A stretch of 64,000 bases of DNA from JAWLGZ01 sp041690635 (GTDB lineage Bacteria; Pseudomonadota; Gammaproteobacteria; Thiohalomonadales; Thiohalomonadaceae). Position numbers and translations under genes: made by a program. The notes below the pieces were generated by a model. The model was not told the origin of the DNA and searched no databases. It saw only the letters and a program-made list of their open reading frames with translations. Location of the stretch: contig JAWLGZ010000002.1 in NCBI GenBank assembly GCA_041690635.1, positions 620,001-684,000 on the forward strand, written 5' to 3'. Below, one piece after another: positions 56,417-64,000 of this stretch (positions are counted from its first letter, which is position 1; every line of letters starts with the position of its first letter).

Positions 56417-56992
56417 ATGAAACACCAACTGCCTGAACTCCCCTACCCGCGCAACGCCCTGGCGCCGCACATCTCCGAAGAGACGCTGGAGTACCACCAC
56501 GGCAAGCATCACCAGACCTATGTGGACAAGCTCAACGGCCTGATCCCGGGCACCGAATTCGAGAACGCCTCCCTGGAGGAGATCATCAGGAAGGCCGATG
56601 GCGGCATCTTCAACAATGGCGCCCAGGTGTGGAACCACACCTTTTTCTGGAACTGCATGAGCCCGAACGGCGGCGGCGAACCGAGCGGCGCGCTGGCGGA
56701 GGCCATCAACAAGGCGTTCGGCTCCTTCGCCGAGTTCAAGGAGAAGTTCAACACCTCCGGGGCCAACAACTTCGGTTCCGGCTGGACCTGGCTGGTGAAG
56801 AACGGCGACGGCTCGGTGGAGATCGTCAACACCTCCAATGCCGGCAACCCGCTGCGCGACGGCAAGACCCCGCTGCTCACCTGCGATGTGTGGGAGCACG
56901 CCTACTACATCGACTACCGCAACGCCCGTCCCAAGTTCCTGGAGGCGTTCTGGAATGTGGTGAACTGGGAGTTCGTCGCCAAGAACTACTGA
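56417..56992 (+). CDS. sodB: Iron superoxide dismutase
   Basis: A 191-residue Fe/Mn SOD with metal-ligand histidines in YHHGKHHQTYVDKL, GAQVWNHTFFWNCM and the signature DVWEHAYYIDYRN. The NNGAQVWNHTFFW segment and length point to the Fe form. It removes cytoplasmic superoxide. An AAGGAG site precedes ATG 56417. Confidence 0.96.
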   Translation: MKHQLPELPYPRNALAPHISEETLEYHHGKHHQTYVDKLNGLIPGTEFENASLEEIIRKADGGIFNNGAQVWNHTFFWNCMSPNGGGEPSGALAEAINKAFGSFAEFKEKFNTSGANNFGSGWTWLVKNGDGSVEIVNTSNAGNPLRDGKTPLLTCDVWEHAYYIDYRNARPKFLEAFWNVVNWEFVAKNY

Positions 56993-57188
56993 TTTCAGGG
57001 GCTGGGGGCTAGGGATCAGGGGCCGGCCAGCCGTAGGAGCCCGCCCCCGCGGGCGAATGGGCCTACGGGAGCAAACCGAGCTCTGAAGCGGCCTTGCCGC
57101 TATTCGCCCGGAGGGCCGGGCTCCTACGGAGCAAGCCGATTAAGTAACGTGTTTAGCTGTTCGGTCCCCTGGTCCCTGGCCCTTGGCC
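56993..57188. repeat. REP-like palindrome and CCCCTGG low-complexity repeats
   Basis: GTAGGAGCCCGCCCCCGCGGGCGAA at 57033-57057 pairs with TTCGCCCGGAGGGCCGGGCTCCTAC ending at 57127. It is flanked by GGGGCTGGGGGCTAGGG (56998-57014) and CCCCTGGTCCCTGGCCC (57166-57182), which recur at 59514-59570. Confidence 0.7.
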
Positions 57189-57239
57189 TGTTGTTGTATC
57201 CCCCTGAAGTTGGGGTTAGTATTGGCGGTTTCACGGAAC

Positions 57240-57265
57240 GGCAGTCTCATCGGGACTGCCTTTTT
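57240..57265 (+). terminator. Possible attenuator or terminator in the argD leader
   Basis: GGCAGTC (57240-57246), loop, GACTGCC (57254-57260) and TTTTT (57261-57265). It lies 20 bases before the argD start, so it may act as a leader terminator, or end a transcript from sodB. Confidence 0.5.
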
Positions 57266-57284
57266 GCTTTCCGGGGTACCGGTT

Positions 57285-58457
57285 ATGTCGAACGCACTGA
57301 TGGCTACGTACAAGCGTCTGCCTGTCACCTTCGAACGCGGCGAGGGGCCATGGCTGTGGGACACCGAAGGCCGCAAGTATCTGGATGCGGTCAGCGGGGT
57401 GGCGGTCTGCGGGCTGGGTCACGCCCATCCGGCGGTGGCCGAGGCGCTCTGTGCCCAGGCGAAAAAGCTGGTCCACACCTCCAACCTGTACGGCATCGCC
57501 CACCAGGAGGAGTTGGCCGAGCGGCTCACCGCCCTCTCCGGCATGGATCGGGTGTTCTTCGCCAACTCCGGGGCGGAGGCCAACGAGGCGGCGATCAAGC
57601 TGGCCCGCCTGCACGGCCATAACAAGGGTATCGACGCCCCGGTGATCATGGTCGCCGAGTCGAGCTTCCACGGCCGTACCCTGGCCACCCTGTCGGCCAC
57701 CGGCAACCGCAAGGTGCAGGCCGGCTTCGAACCGCTGGTCAGCGGCTTCGTACGCATCCCCTACAACGACGTCGACGCGATCCGCACGGTCGCCAAGAAC
57801 AGCCCCAACGTGGTCGCCGTGCTGGTCGAGCCGGTGCAGGGCGAAGGGGGCGTCAACGTACCCGACCCCGGTTACCTGAGTGGTATCCGCGAGCTCTGCG
57901 ACGAGCACGGCTGGCTGATGATGCTGGACGAGATCCAGACCGGCATGGGCCGCACCGGGCGTATGTTCGGTTTTCAGCATGACGGCGCGGTTCCGGATGT
58001 GATCACCCTGGCCAAGGCGCTGGGCAACGGCGTACCTATCGGCGCCTGCCTCGCCCGCGGCGCGGCGGCGGAACTGTTCCAGCCCGGCAGCCACGGCTCC
58101 ACCTTCGGCGGCAATCCGCTGGCCTGCGCAGTCGGGCTGGCGGTCGTCAAAGAGATCGAAGAGAAGGGCCTGGTCACCCGTGCCGCCGACCTGGGCGATC
58201 GAATCCAGACCGGTCTGCGCGACGGACTGGCGGGGGTCGAGGCGGTGCACGAGGTACGCGGACGCGGCCTGCTCATCGGCATCGAACTGGATCGCCCTTG
58301 CGGCGACCTGGTCGGCCGCGCCCTGGAACAGGGGCTTCTGATCAATGTAACCGCCGACTGTGTCATCCGTCTGCTGCCGCCGCTCGTCCTGAGCGACGCG
58401 GAAGCGGACAATCTGGTCGCCAGCGTCACCGCACTGGTACGCGATTTTGCCGCATGA
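57285..58457 (+). CDS. argD: Acetylornithine aminotransferase
   Basis: A 390-residue class III PLP aminotransferase. Segments are MATYKRLPVTFERGEGPWLWDTEGRKYLDAVSGVAV, FFANSGAEANEAAIKLAR, LVEPVQGEGGV, LMMLDEIQTGMGRTG and the Schiff-base lysine in ITLAKALGNGVPIGA. It makes N-acetylornithine in arginine synthesis. argF follows after 19 bases, which fixes the pathway. I chose ATG 57285 (MSNALMATYKRLP). Confidence 0.95.
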   Translation: MSNALMATYKRLPVTFERGEGPWLWDTEGRKYLDAVSGVAVCGLGHAHPAVAEALCAQAKKLVHTSNLYGIAHQEELAERLTALSGMDRVFFANSGAEANEAAIKLARLHGHNKGIDAPVIMVAESSFHGRTLATLSATGNRKVQAGFEPLVSGFVRIPYNDVDAIRTVAKNSPNVVAVLVEPVQGEGGVNVPDPGYLSGIRELCDEHGWLMMLDEIQTGMGRTGRMFGFQHDGAVPDVITLAKALGNGVPIGACLARGAAAELFQPGSHGSTFGGNPLACAVGLAVVKEIEEKGLVTRAADLGDRIQTGLRDGLAGVEAVHEVRGRGLLIGIELDRPCGDLVGRALEQGLLINVTADCVIRLLPPLVLSDAEADNLVASVTALVRDFAA

Positions 58458-58476
58458 GGCGGCCGGAGAAACGGTC

Positions 58477-59388
58477 ATGGAGACGCGCCACTTTCGCACC
58501 CTGCTCGATCTCTCCCCCGGAGAGCTGAACCGCCTGATCGAACGCGCCACCGAACTCAAGGCGATACAGCGGAGCGGCGAGATTTACGAACCGCTACGTA
58601 ATCGGGTGATGGGGATGATCTTCGAGAAGTCCTCGACCCGTACCCGGGTCTCGTTCGAGACCGCCATGGCCCAGTTCGGCGGCCATGCGATCTTCCTCTC
58701 GCCCCGCGATACCCAGCTGGGGCGCGGCGAACCGATCGAAGACACCGCGCGCGTACTGTCGCGCATGGTGGACGTCATCATGATCCGCACCTTCGAACAC
58801 GAGAAGCTGGAGCTTTTCAGCGAATACTCGCAGGTGCCGGTCATCAATGCCCTGACCGACCAGTACCACCCCTGCCAGTTGCTGGCCGACGTGCAGACCT
58901 TCGTCGAGCACCGCGGTCCCATCGCCGGCCGCACCGTGGCCTGGATCGGCGACGGCAACAACATGTGCAACTCCTATATCAATGCGGCACGGCAGTTCGG
59001 TTTCCGGCTCAAGATCGCCTGCCCTGAGGGGTACGAACCGGATGCGCAGGTGGTGGCCGCCGCCGGCGATCGGGTGCTGGTGACCCACGATCCGCTGGAG
59101 GCGGTGGAACACGCCAACCTGGTCACCACCGACGTCTGGGCCAGCATGGGCCAGGAGGAGGAGCAGGCGGCGCGCGAACAGGCCTTCGCCGCGTTCCAGG
59201 TGCACGACGCGTTGATGGCCCAGGCCAGTCCGGACGCCCTGTTCCTCCACTGCCTCCCCGCCCACCGCGGCGAAGAGGTGGCCGCCTCGGTCATCGACGG
59301 GCCGCAGAGCGTGGTGTGGGACCAGGCGGAGAATCGCCTCCATGCCCAGAAGGCGCTGCTGGAGTTGTTGCTGGTTGCTGCGTCTTAG
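58477..59388 (+). CDS. argF: Ornithine carbamoyltransferase
   Basis: A 303-residue anabolic OTCase. Motifs: carbamoyl-phosphate site SSTRTRVSFE, HPCQLLAD, ornithine-side DGNNMCNS and HCLPAHRGEE. It makes citrulline in arginine synthesis. ATG 58477 has a GGAGAA site at 58465. Its TAG stop overlaps the start of a repeat (59386-59449). Confidence 0.96.
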   Translation: METRHFRTLLDLSPGELNRLIERATELKAIQRSGEIYEPLRNRVMGMIFEKSSTRTRVSFETAMAQFGGHAIFLSPRDTQLGRGEPIEDTARVLSRMVDVIMIRTFEHEKLELFSEYSQVPVINALTDQYHPCQLLADVQTFVEHRGPIAGRTVAWIGDGNNMCNSYINAARQFGFRLKIACPEGYEPDAQVVAAAGDRVLVTHDPLEAVEHANLVTTDVWASMGQEEEQAAREQAFAAFQVHDALMAQASPDALFLHCLPAHRGEEVAASVIDGPQSVVWDQAENRLHAQKALLELLLVAAS

Positions 59389-59493
59389 GGCGCATTCCTA
59401 TTGCGCCGTGATGCGGTAACGCTCGCTCGGCGCAATGAGATTGCGCCCTTCCCCACAGCTGGTCGGTGGTCGGTGGTCGGTGGTCGGTGGTCG
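59386..59493. repeat. TAGGGCGCATTCC palindrome and GGTCGGTGGTC iterons
   Basis: TAGGGCGCATTCCTATTGCGCC and, inverted, GGCGCAATGAGATTGCGCCC (59386-59449), followed by five GGTCGGTGGTC copies (59461-59493). CCCTAGCCCCTGGCCCC low-complexity sequence continues to about 59570. Confidence 0.7.
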
Positions 59494-59588
59494 TCAAGAT
59501 TGTCCTGCCCGCAGCCCTAGCCCCTAGTCCCGAGCCCCTGGCTCCTGGCCCTAGCCCCTGGCCCCTGCTTTCCTGTACCTTTCGATTC

Positions 59589-60146
59589 ATGCGCCGCCTG
59601 TTCCTGCTTTCCCTTCTGCTGACCTCCCTTGCCGCCGTAGCCTCCCCGCTCGATGACGGTCTGCGCGCCTTCGAGGCGGGTGATCATGCACGTGCAGCGG
59701 CGCTCTGGGAGCCGCTGGCGCAGGAGGGGGATGCGAGGGCGCAGTACAACCTTGGACTGCTCCATGCCAACGGCTGGGGGGTCGAGCAGGACTTCGCCGC
59801 GGCGCGCCGGTGGTATCGCCGTGCCGCCGAACAGGGGGATGCGGACGCCCAGTACAATCTGGGCCTGATGTTCGCCCAGGGGCAGGGGGTCTACCGGAGC
59901 TATCCCGATGCGCTTCGCTGGTGGCGGCTGGCCGCCGCCCAGGGCCACGCGGGCGCCCGGTTCAATCTCGGGGTGATGTACGCCTACGGCCGCGGGGTGG
60001 GCAAGGATGTCGAGGCGGCGCTGGAACTTTGGCGGCAGGCCGCGGTGGCTGGCCACCAGCAGGCGCGCATGGCGCTGGCGCGAACCTATCGTGAGGGGCT
60101 GTTGGGTGTGGAAAAGGACCCGAAAGAGGCGGCGCGCTGGGAATAG
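59589..60146 (+). CDS. Secreted Sel1-repeat protein
   Basis: A 185-residue protein. A signal peptide (MRRLFLLSLLLTSLAAVASP) is followed by four Sel1 repeats of 36 residues (ARAQYNLGLLHANGWGVEQDF, ADAQYNLGLMFAQGQGV, AGARFNLGVMYAYGRGVGKDV, QQARMALARTYREGL). Such solenoids bind partners; the partner is unknown. It overlaps nasA tail-to-tail by 61 bases. I chose ATG 59589; upstream sequence is repeat-derived. Confidence 0.83.
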   Translation: MRRLFLLSLLLTSLAAVASPLDDGLRAFEAGDHARAAALWEPLAQEGDARAQYNLGLLHANGWGVEQDFAAARRWYRRAAEQGDADAQYNLGLMFAQGQGVYRSYPDALRWWRLAAAQGHAGARFNLGVMYAYGRGVGKDVEAALELWRQAAVAGHQQARMALARTYREGLLGVEKDPKEAARWE

Positions 60147-62746
60147 GAGAGCAGGCGCTCTTTGATCTCGGGTACACAGGAGCCACAGCCGGTTCCGGCG
60201 CCGGTCACTCCGCCGATCGCCTCCACGCTGTCGCAACCCTTCTCCACGGCATCGACGATCTGCCGCTCTCCCACCCCCTTGCAGGCACAGATGATGGGGC
60301 CACGATCCTGCTCCGGCGCCGCCGAACGGGCCGCAAGCAGGGCCGTCCGGTCATTCAACTCCAATGTCTCGCGGGCGAACAGCCCCTCCAGCCAGTCGCG
60401 GGGCTGCAACGGCCTCTCGCCGGCCGTGAACAGGCAGCTTTCCAGCCGCCCGTTCACCAGGCGGGCGACACGAAGCCGGGCGCCATCGCGGTACTCGATA
60501 CACTCCCCTTCGGTCCCGATCAGCCCCTCCCAGGCGACCGCATCGTCGCCGGCCAACTCATATCGCCACACCCCGGCGCCACGGGCACAGGCCCAGTAGC
60601 GCACCCCGGGCAGGGCAATCCGCTCCCTGGAGAGGAGAAAGCCGTGCCAGAGGGGCTGCCACGGCTCAATGCTGACCGGCGTCCGCTTGCTTTCCGGCTG
60701 CCCCGAGACCGGGTCGGTCATCGCCGCCACCAGTGCATCGACGCGGGCCAGAGCGGCGAAGGGGCCGCTCCAGTGGATGGGCACGAAGAGGCTTCCCGGC
60801 CGCTGTCCGCTGCTGGTGCGGACCCGTAGCAGCACCTCGCCGCTGTCGTTGGACACACGGGCGAGACCACCCTCCTCCAGTCGAAACCGGATCGCATCCT
60901 GCGGGTGGACTTCGACGAAGGGCTCGGGTGTATGGCTGGAGAGACGCGGCGCGATGCCGGTGCGGGTCATGGTGTGCCACTGATCCCGGACCCGCCCGGT
61001 GTTGAGCCACAGCGGAAACCGATCCCCACCATCGCCCGGCAGATGCGGGGTGACCGCCACCAGTCGGGCACGGCGTGACCGGGTATAAAAGCCGCCCCCA
61101 TTGAACAGCCGCGAGGCTCCCTGCGGTCGTACCGGCGTGACCGGCCACTGGATCGGGGCGAGGGATTCGTAGTCCCGCTCGGCCAGGGCACCGATGTCGA
61201 AACCCCGCTCCCCCCCGTTTTCGAAGGCGGAGAGCCGGGCGTGCTCGTGGAAGATCCCGCCGGGGTGCTGCCATGCGAACGCCTCCCCGTAGCCGAGCCG
61301 CTCCGCTACGCGACAGACCGCCCACCAGTCGGGACGCGCCTCGCCAGGCGGTGGCAGGAAGGCGCGTTGGCGCGAGATGCGCCGTTCCGAATTGGTGACG
61401 CTCCCGGCCTTTTCGCCCCAGGCGAGGGCGGGGAGGCGGACGTGGGCGAGATCGACAGTATCGCTGCGGGCCACCACGTCGGAGACCACCACCAACCGGC
61501 ACCGCGCCAGTGCCGCACGTACCCGATCCGCCTGCGGCAGGCTCACCGCCGGATTGGTGCCCATGATCCAGACCGCCTTCACGCGGCCCTGGCCGATGGC
61601 ATCGAACAGGTCCACCGCTTTGAGGCCCGGCCGCTCCGGCAGTGCCGGGGCATTCCAGAAGCGGCGCACCCTGTCGCGCGCCGCGGCATCCTCGATCTCC
61701 ATGTGGGCGGCGAGCTGATTGGCAAGCCCGCCCACCTCACGCCCGCCCATCGCATTGGGCTGGCCGGTGAGCGACAGCGGCCCCATGCCGGGGCGGCCGA
61801 TACGCCCGGTCAGGAGGTGGCAGTTGATGATGGCGTTCACCTTGTCGGTCCCGCTGGCAGACTGATTGATCCCCTGGGAGAAGCAGGTGACCACCCGCTC
61901 GGTTCGGGCGAACAGCCGGTAGAAGGCGGCGACGTCGCTCTCCTCCAGACCGCACCGTCGCGCGACCCGCTCGGTCGAGCCGCCGCTCTCCCGGGCGGCG
62001 GCCAGCGCCTCGGCCGCCCCGTCGGTGTGGTGGGCGATGAAGTCGTCGTCGCGCTCGCCGCAGGCGTCGAGCCAGGCGAGCAGACCGTTGAACAGCACCG
62101 CGTCACTGCCGGGCGCAAGGGGCAGGTGAAGGTCGGCAACGTCACAGGTGGCGGTGCGGCGCGGGTCAATCACCACCACCTGGAGGTCGGGGTTTTGCCG
62201 TTTCGCGGCGACGATGCGCTGGTAGAGTACCGGGTGGCACCAGGCGGTGTTGGAGCCGGTCAGCACGATCAGCTTGGCCCGCTCCAGGTCCTCATAGCAG
62301 CCCGGGACGGTGTCGCTGCCGAAGGCGCGCTTTTGGCCCGCCACCGCCGACGACATGCAGAGGCGGGAGTTGGTGTCCACGTTGGCCGAGCCGATGAACC
62401 CCTTCATCAGCTTGTTGGCGACGTAGTAGTCCTCGGTGAGCAGCTGTCCCGAGAGATAGAAGGCGACCGCATCGGGACCGTGCTCGGCGATGATGTCGGA
62501 GAAGCCCTTTGCCACGGCATCGAGCGCAGTGTCCCAGTCGACCCGTTGCCCGTTGACCTCCGGGTAAAGCAGCCGCCCCTCCAGGCCCACCGTCTCCGGT
62601 AGCGCCATCCCCTTCGAGCAGAGCCGTCCGAAGTTGGCGGGGTGCTCCGGATCCCCCTTGACGCTCACCGCGCCGTTACCGTCCACCGAGGCGACGATGC
62701 CGCAGCCGGTCCCGCAATACGGACATGTCGTTCTCACACTGTTCAC
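60086..62746 (-). CDS. nasA: Assimilatory nitrate reductase catalytic subunit
   Basis: An 886-residue molybdopterin oxidoreductase. The N-terminal 4Fe-4S site is C8, C11, C15 and C43 (TTCPYCGTGCG, RLCSKG). The Mo-ligand cysteine is in TNSRLCMSS. The C-terminus carries a BFD-type 2Fe-2S domain (ICACKGVGERQIVDAV and GCGSCVPEIKERL), typical of cytoplasmic NasA. It reduces nitrate to nitrite for assimilation. The start is GTG 62746 (or GTG 62737). nirB and nirD precede it on the same strand, so one operon is likely. Confidence 0.95.
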   Translation of the reverse strand: MNSVRTTCPYCGTGCGIVASVDGNGAVSVKGDPEHPANFGRLCSKGMALPETVGLEGRLLYPEVNGQRVDWDTALDAVAKGFSDIIAEHGPDAVAFYLSGQLLTEDYYVANKLMKGFIGSANVDTNSRLCMSSAVAGQKRAFGSDTVPGCYEDLERAKLIVLTGSNTAWCHPVLYQRIVAAKRQNPDLQVVVIDPRRTATCDVADLHLPLAPGSDAVLFNGLLAWLDACGERDDDFIAHHTDGAAEALAAARESGGSTERVARRCGLEESDVAAFYRLFARTERVVTCFSQGINQSASGTDKVNAIINCHLLTGRIGRPGMGPLSLTGQPNAMGGREVGGLANQLAAHMEIEDAAARDRVRRFWNAPALPERPGLKAVDLFDAIGQGRVKAVWIMGTNPAVSLPQADRVRAALARCRLVVVSDVVARSDTVDLAHVRLPALAWGEKAGSVTNSERRISRQRAFLPPPGEARPDWWAVCRVAERLGYGEAFAWQHPGGIFHEHARLSAFENGGERGFDIGALAERDYESLAPIQWPVTPVRPQGASRLFNGGGFYTRSRRARLVAVTPHLPGDGGDRFPLWLNTGRVRDQWHTMTRTGIAPRLSSHTPEPFVEVHPQDAIRFRLEEGGLARVSNDSGEVLLRVRTSSGQRPGSLFVPIHWSGPFAALARVDALVAAMTDPVSGQPESKRTPVSIEPWQPLWHGFLLSRERIALPGVRYWACARGAGVWRYELAGDDAVAWEGLIGTEGECIEYRDGARLRVARLVNGRLESCLFTAGERPLQPRDWLEGLFARETLELNDRTALLAARSAAPEQDRGPIICACKGVGERQIVDAVEKGCDSVEAIGGVTGAGTGCGSCVPEIKERLLSYSQRAASFGSFSTPNSPSR

Positions 62747-62757
62747 GGAACCACCCG

Positions 62758-62842
62758 TTCACCACGGAGGGACGGAGAGCACAGAGAAAAACCATTCAAG
62801 GTTTTCTCTGTCTCCTCTGCGTCTCTGCGGTGAGATTTTGAG
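62758..62842. repeat. CGCAGAG-type repeat between nirD and nasA
   Basis: CACCACGGAGGGACGGAGAGCACAGAG and, inverted, TCTCTGTCTCCTCTGCGTCTCTGCGGTG. Confidence 0.68.
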
Positions 62843-62846
62843 GTTT

Positions 62847-63158
62847 TCATCCCAGCCGCAGCTCGATGCGGCCGTCATTGACGCGCACCTCGAAGATGTC
62901 GGAGCACCCCTGGTCGGGGGCGACCGCCTCGCCGGTGGCGAGATCGATGCTCCAGTTGTGCAGCGGACAAGCGACCCGCTCGCCGTAGACGATCCCCTCC
63001 GACAGCGGCCCGCCCCGGTGGGGGCAGGCGTCGCGCAGGGCGAAGATATGCCCGTTACCGGCGCGAACCAGCGCGATGTCCCCTTCTACGGTCTCCACCC
63101 GGCGCGCGCCCTGGTGCGGAATCGCCGCCAACTCACCCACATCAATCCACTCGCTCAT
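62847..63158 (-). CDS. nirD: Nitrite reductase small subunit (Rieske-type)
   Basis: A 103-residue Rieske domain with both ligand pairs intact: CPHRGG and CPLHNW in RDACPHRGGPLSEG and VACPLHNWSID. It binds a 2Fe-2S cluster, unlike enterobacterial NirD, where ligands are missing. It is the small subunit of the NADH-dependent nitrite reductase encoded upstream by nirB. Confidence 0.93.
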   Translation of the reverse strand: MSEWIDVGELAAIPHQGARRVETVEGDIALVRAGNGHIFALRDACPHRGGPLSEGIVYGERVACPLHNWSIDLATGEAVAPDQGCSDIFEVRVNDGRIELRLG

Positions 63159-63188
63159 CGCTCACCTCGCAAAAATTCAAAGGCAAAA

Positions 63189-63344
63189 CCCATTCACCAA
63201 AGAGGGCACGCGGAGACGCAGAGAAGATTCATGTACTTATGCATTTCGTCCGTTCCACCCGTCGGGTGAAGTCCAGACATGTCGCAACGTACTGAAAATG
63301 TTGTCACTCTGCGTCCTCTGCGCCTCTGCGGTGAGGTTTTTAGG
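63189..63344. repeat. CGCAGAG-type repeat between nirB and nirD
   Basis: AAAGAGGGCACGCGGAGACGCAGAG and, inverted, CACTCTGCGTCCTCTGCGCCTCTGCGGTGAGG. Non-coding insertion inside the likely nir operon. Confidence 0.68.
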
Positions 63345-63378
63345 TTCAATTGCTGTCTCTGTGTCCTCGCCATTCCTT

Positions 63379-64000
63379 TCACCCGTTCGCCACCTGCGAC
63401 GGCCGCTGCAGGGTGGCGAGGGGGACGAAGGCGGCGCGCCGTTCGGCGCCGCTCAGTTCCGCCCACGGGTCCTTCTGGGCGTGGCGCTGCGATTCCACGA
63501 AGCGGGCGTGCAGCGCCTTGCGGTTCTCCGTATCCTCCACCACCTGCGCCTTGACCCAGGCGAGCCCCACCCGTTCGATCCACGGCGCGGTGCGCTCCAG
63601 GTAGCGGGCCTGTTCGCGGTAGAGCTGCATGAAGGCGGCGGCGTACTCCAACACCTCCGCCTCGCTACCGACGCGGCAGAGCAGGTCGGTAACCCGCACC
63701 TTGGTGCCGCCGTTGCCGCCGACGTGCAGCTCCCAGCCGGAGTCGACCGCCACCACGCCGAAGTCCTTGATGGTCGCCTCGGCGCAGTTGCGTGGGCAGC
63801 CGGAGACCGCCATCTTGTACTTGTGCGGCGTCCACGAGCCCCAGGTGAGCTTCTCCAGGGCGGTGCCCATGCCGATGGAGTCCTGGGTGCCGAAGCGGCA
63901 ATACTGGCTGCCGATGCAGGTCTTCACCGTGCGCAACGCCTTGCCGTAGGCGTGGCCGGAGACCATGCCGGCGGCATTGAGGTCGGCCCACACCGCCGGC
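63379..64000 (-). CDS. nirB: Nitrite reductase large subunit (C-terminal fragment)
   Basis: The frame is open at the right edge, so only the last 207 or so residues are present. They include the siroheme/4Fe-4S cysteines in TCIGSQYCRFGTQDS and SGCPRNCAEATIKDFGVV, and the C-terminal FMQLYREQARYLERTAPWIERVGL. It reduces nitrite to ammonium with NADH. It begins the nir-nas operon. Confidence 0.95.
   Translation of the reverse strand, partial: PAVWADLNAAGMVSGHAYGKALRTVKTCIGSQYCRFGTQDSIGMGTALEKLTWGSWTPHKYKMAVSGCPRNCAEATIKDFGVVAVDSGWELHVGGNGGTKVRVTDLLCRVGSEAEVLEYAAAFMQLYREQARYLERTAPWIERVGLAWVKAQVVEDTENRKALHARFVESQRHAQKDPWAELSGAERRAAFVPLATLQRPSQVANG

Overview
The window is a contiguous piece of a GC-rich proteobacterial chromosome. 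Gene content and order (zipA-smc, scpA-scpB-rluB, yciB-yciI-bolA, yciO-rnm, ligA, nasA/nirBD, urtABCDE-ureDABCEFG, argD-argF) point to a gammaproteobacterium, probably of the Chromatiales/Ectothiorhodospiraceae type. That placement is inference. No rRNA, tRNA, IS element or CRISPR array was seen. Several families of short palindromic intergenic repeats are scattered through the window.

Layout. 1-9.1 kb holds a secreted thioredoxin-like protein, a GGEEF diguanylate cyclase, and a long minus-strand housekeeping run (rnm, yciO, M50 protease, trpS, scpA, scpB, rluB, an endonuclease III-like glycosylase, guaD). 9.2-11.1 kb is a plus-strand operon yciB-yciI-bolA-parvulin. 11.4-14.1 kb encodes LapG and LapD, the c-di-GMP-controlled periplasmic protease switch. 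14.2-33.1 kb is an accessory run of twelve genes all on the minus strand. Its upstream half is a Lap-type type I secretion system (TolC-OmpA fusion, LapB, LapC), a LuxR-type regulator and a large serine/aspartate-repeat surface protein. Its downstream half, after a strong terminator, encodes a Ser/Thr kinase with Sel1 repeats, an AMMECR1-like/toroid protein, a secreted gluzincin, a Mur-ligase-like protein, a small DUF protein, a nucleotidyltransferase-phosphotransferase fusion and a secreted metzincin. 33.5-42.1 kb returns to core genes (ligA, zipA, smc, queF, an FGGY kinase). 42.3-54.1 kb is a complete urea import and urease cluster behind a near-consensus sigma-54 promoter and an NtrC-like site. 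54.3-60.1 kb has a lipoprotein, cysZ, sodB, argD, argF and a Sel1 protein. 60.1-64 kb is assimilatory nitrate/nitrite reduction (nasA, nirD, partial nirB).

How the parts fit. The SD-repeat protein carries a retention-module-like N-terminus and two TAAG tetrapeptides, each followed by the Gly-rich and R-x9-Y-x-F context seen around LapG sites. It is therefore the likely LapG substrate. LapD (degenerate GGDEF and EAL, expected to bind c-di-GMP) would hold LapG, LapBC and TolC-OmpA would export the protein, and release would follow a drop in c-di-GMP. The extender is unusual: about 33 SPT tripeptides, then hundreds of residues of SDAD repeats, with no RTX repeats or ligand-binding domain visible. 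A 100-N assembly gap lies inside the repeat and breaks the reading frame. The downstream cluster, with its kinase, ligase-like, transferase-like and protease genes, is the part of the window most likely to be an undescribed system, possibly modifying or processing this surface protein. That link rests on gene order alone.
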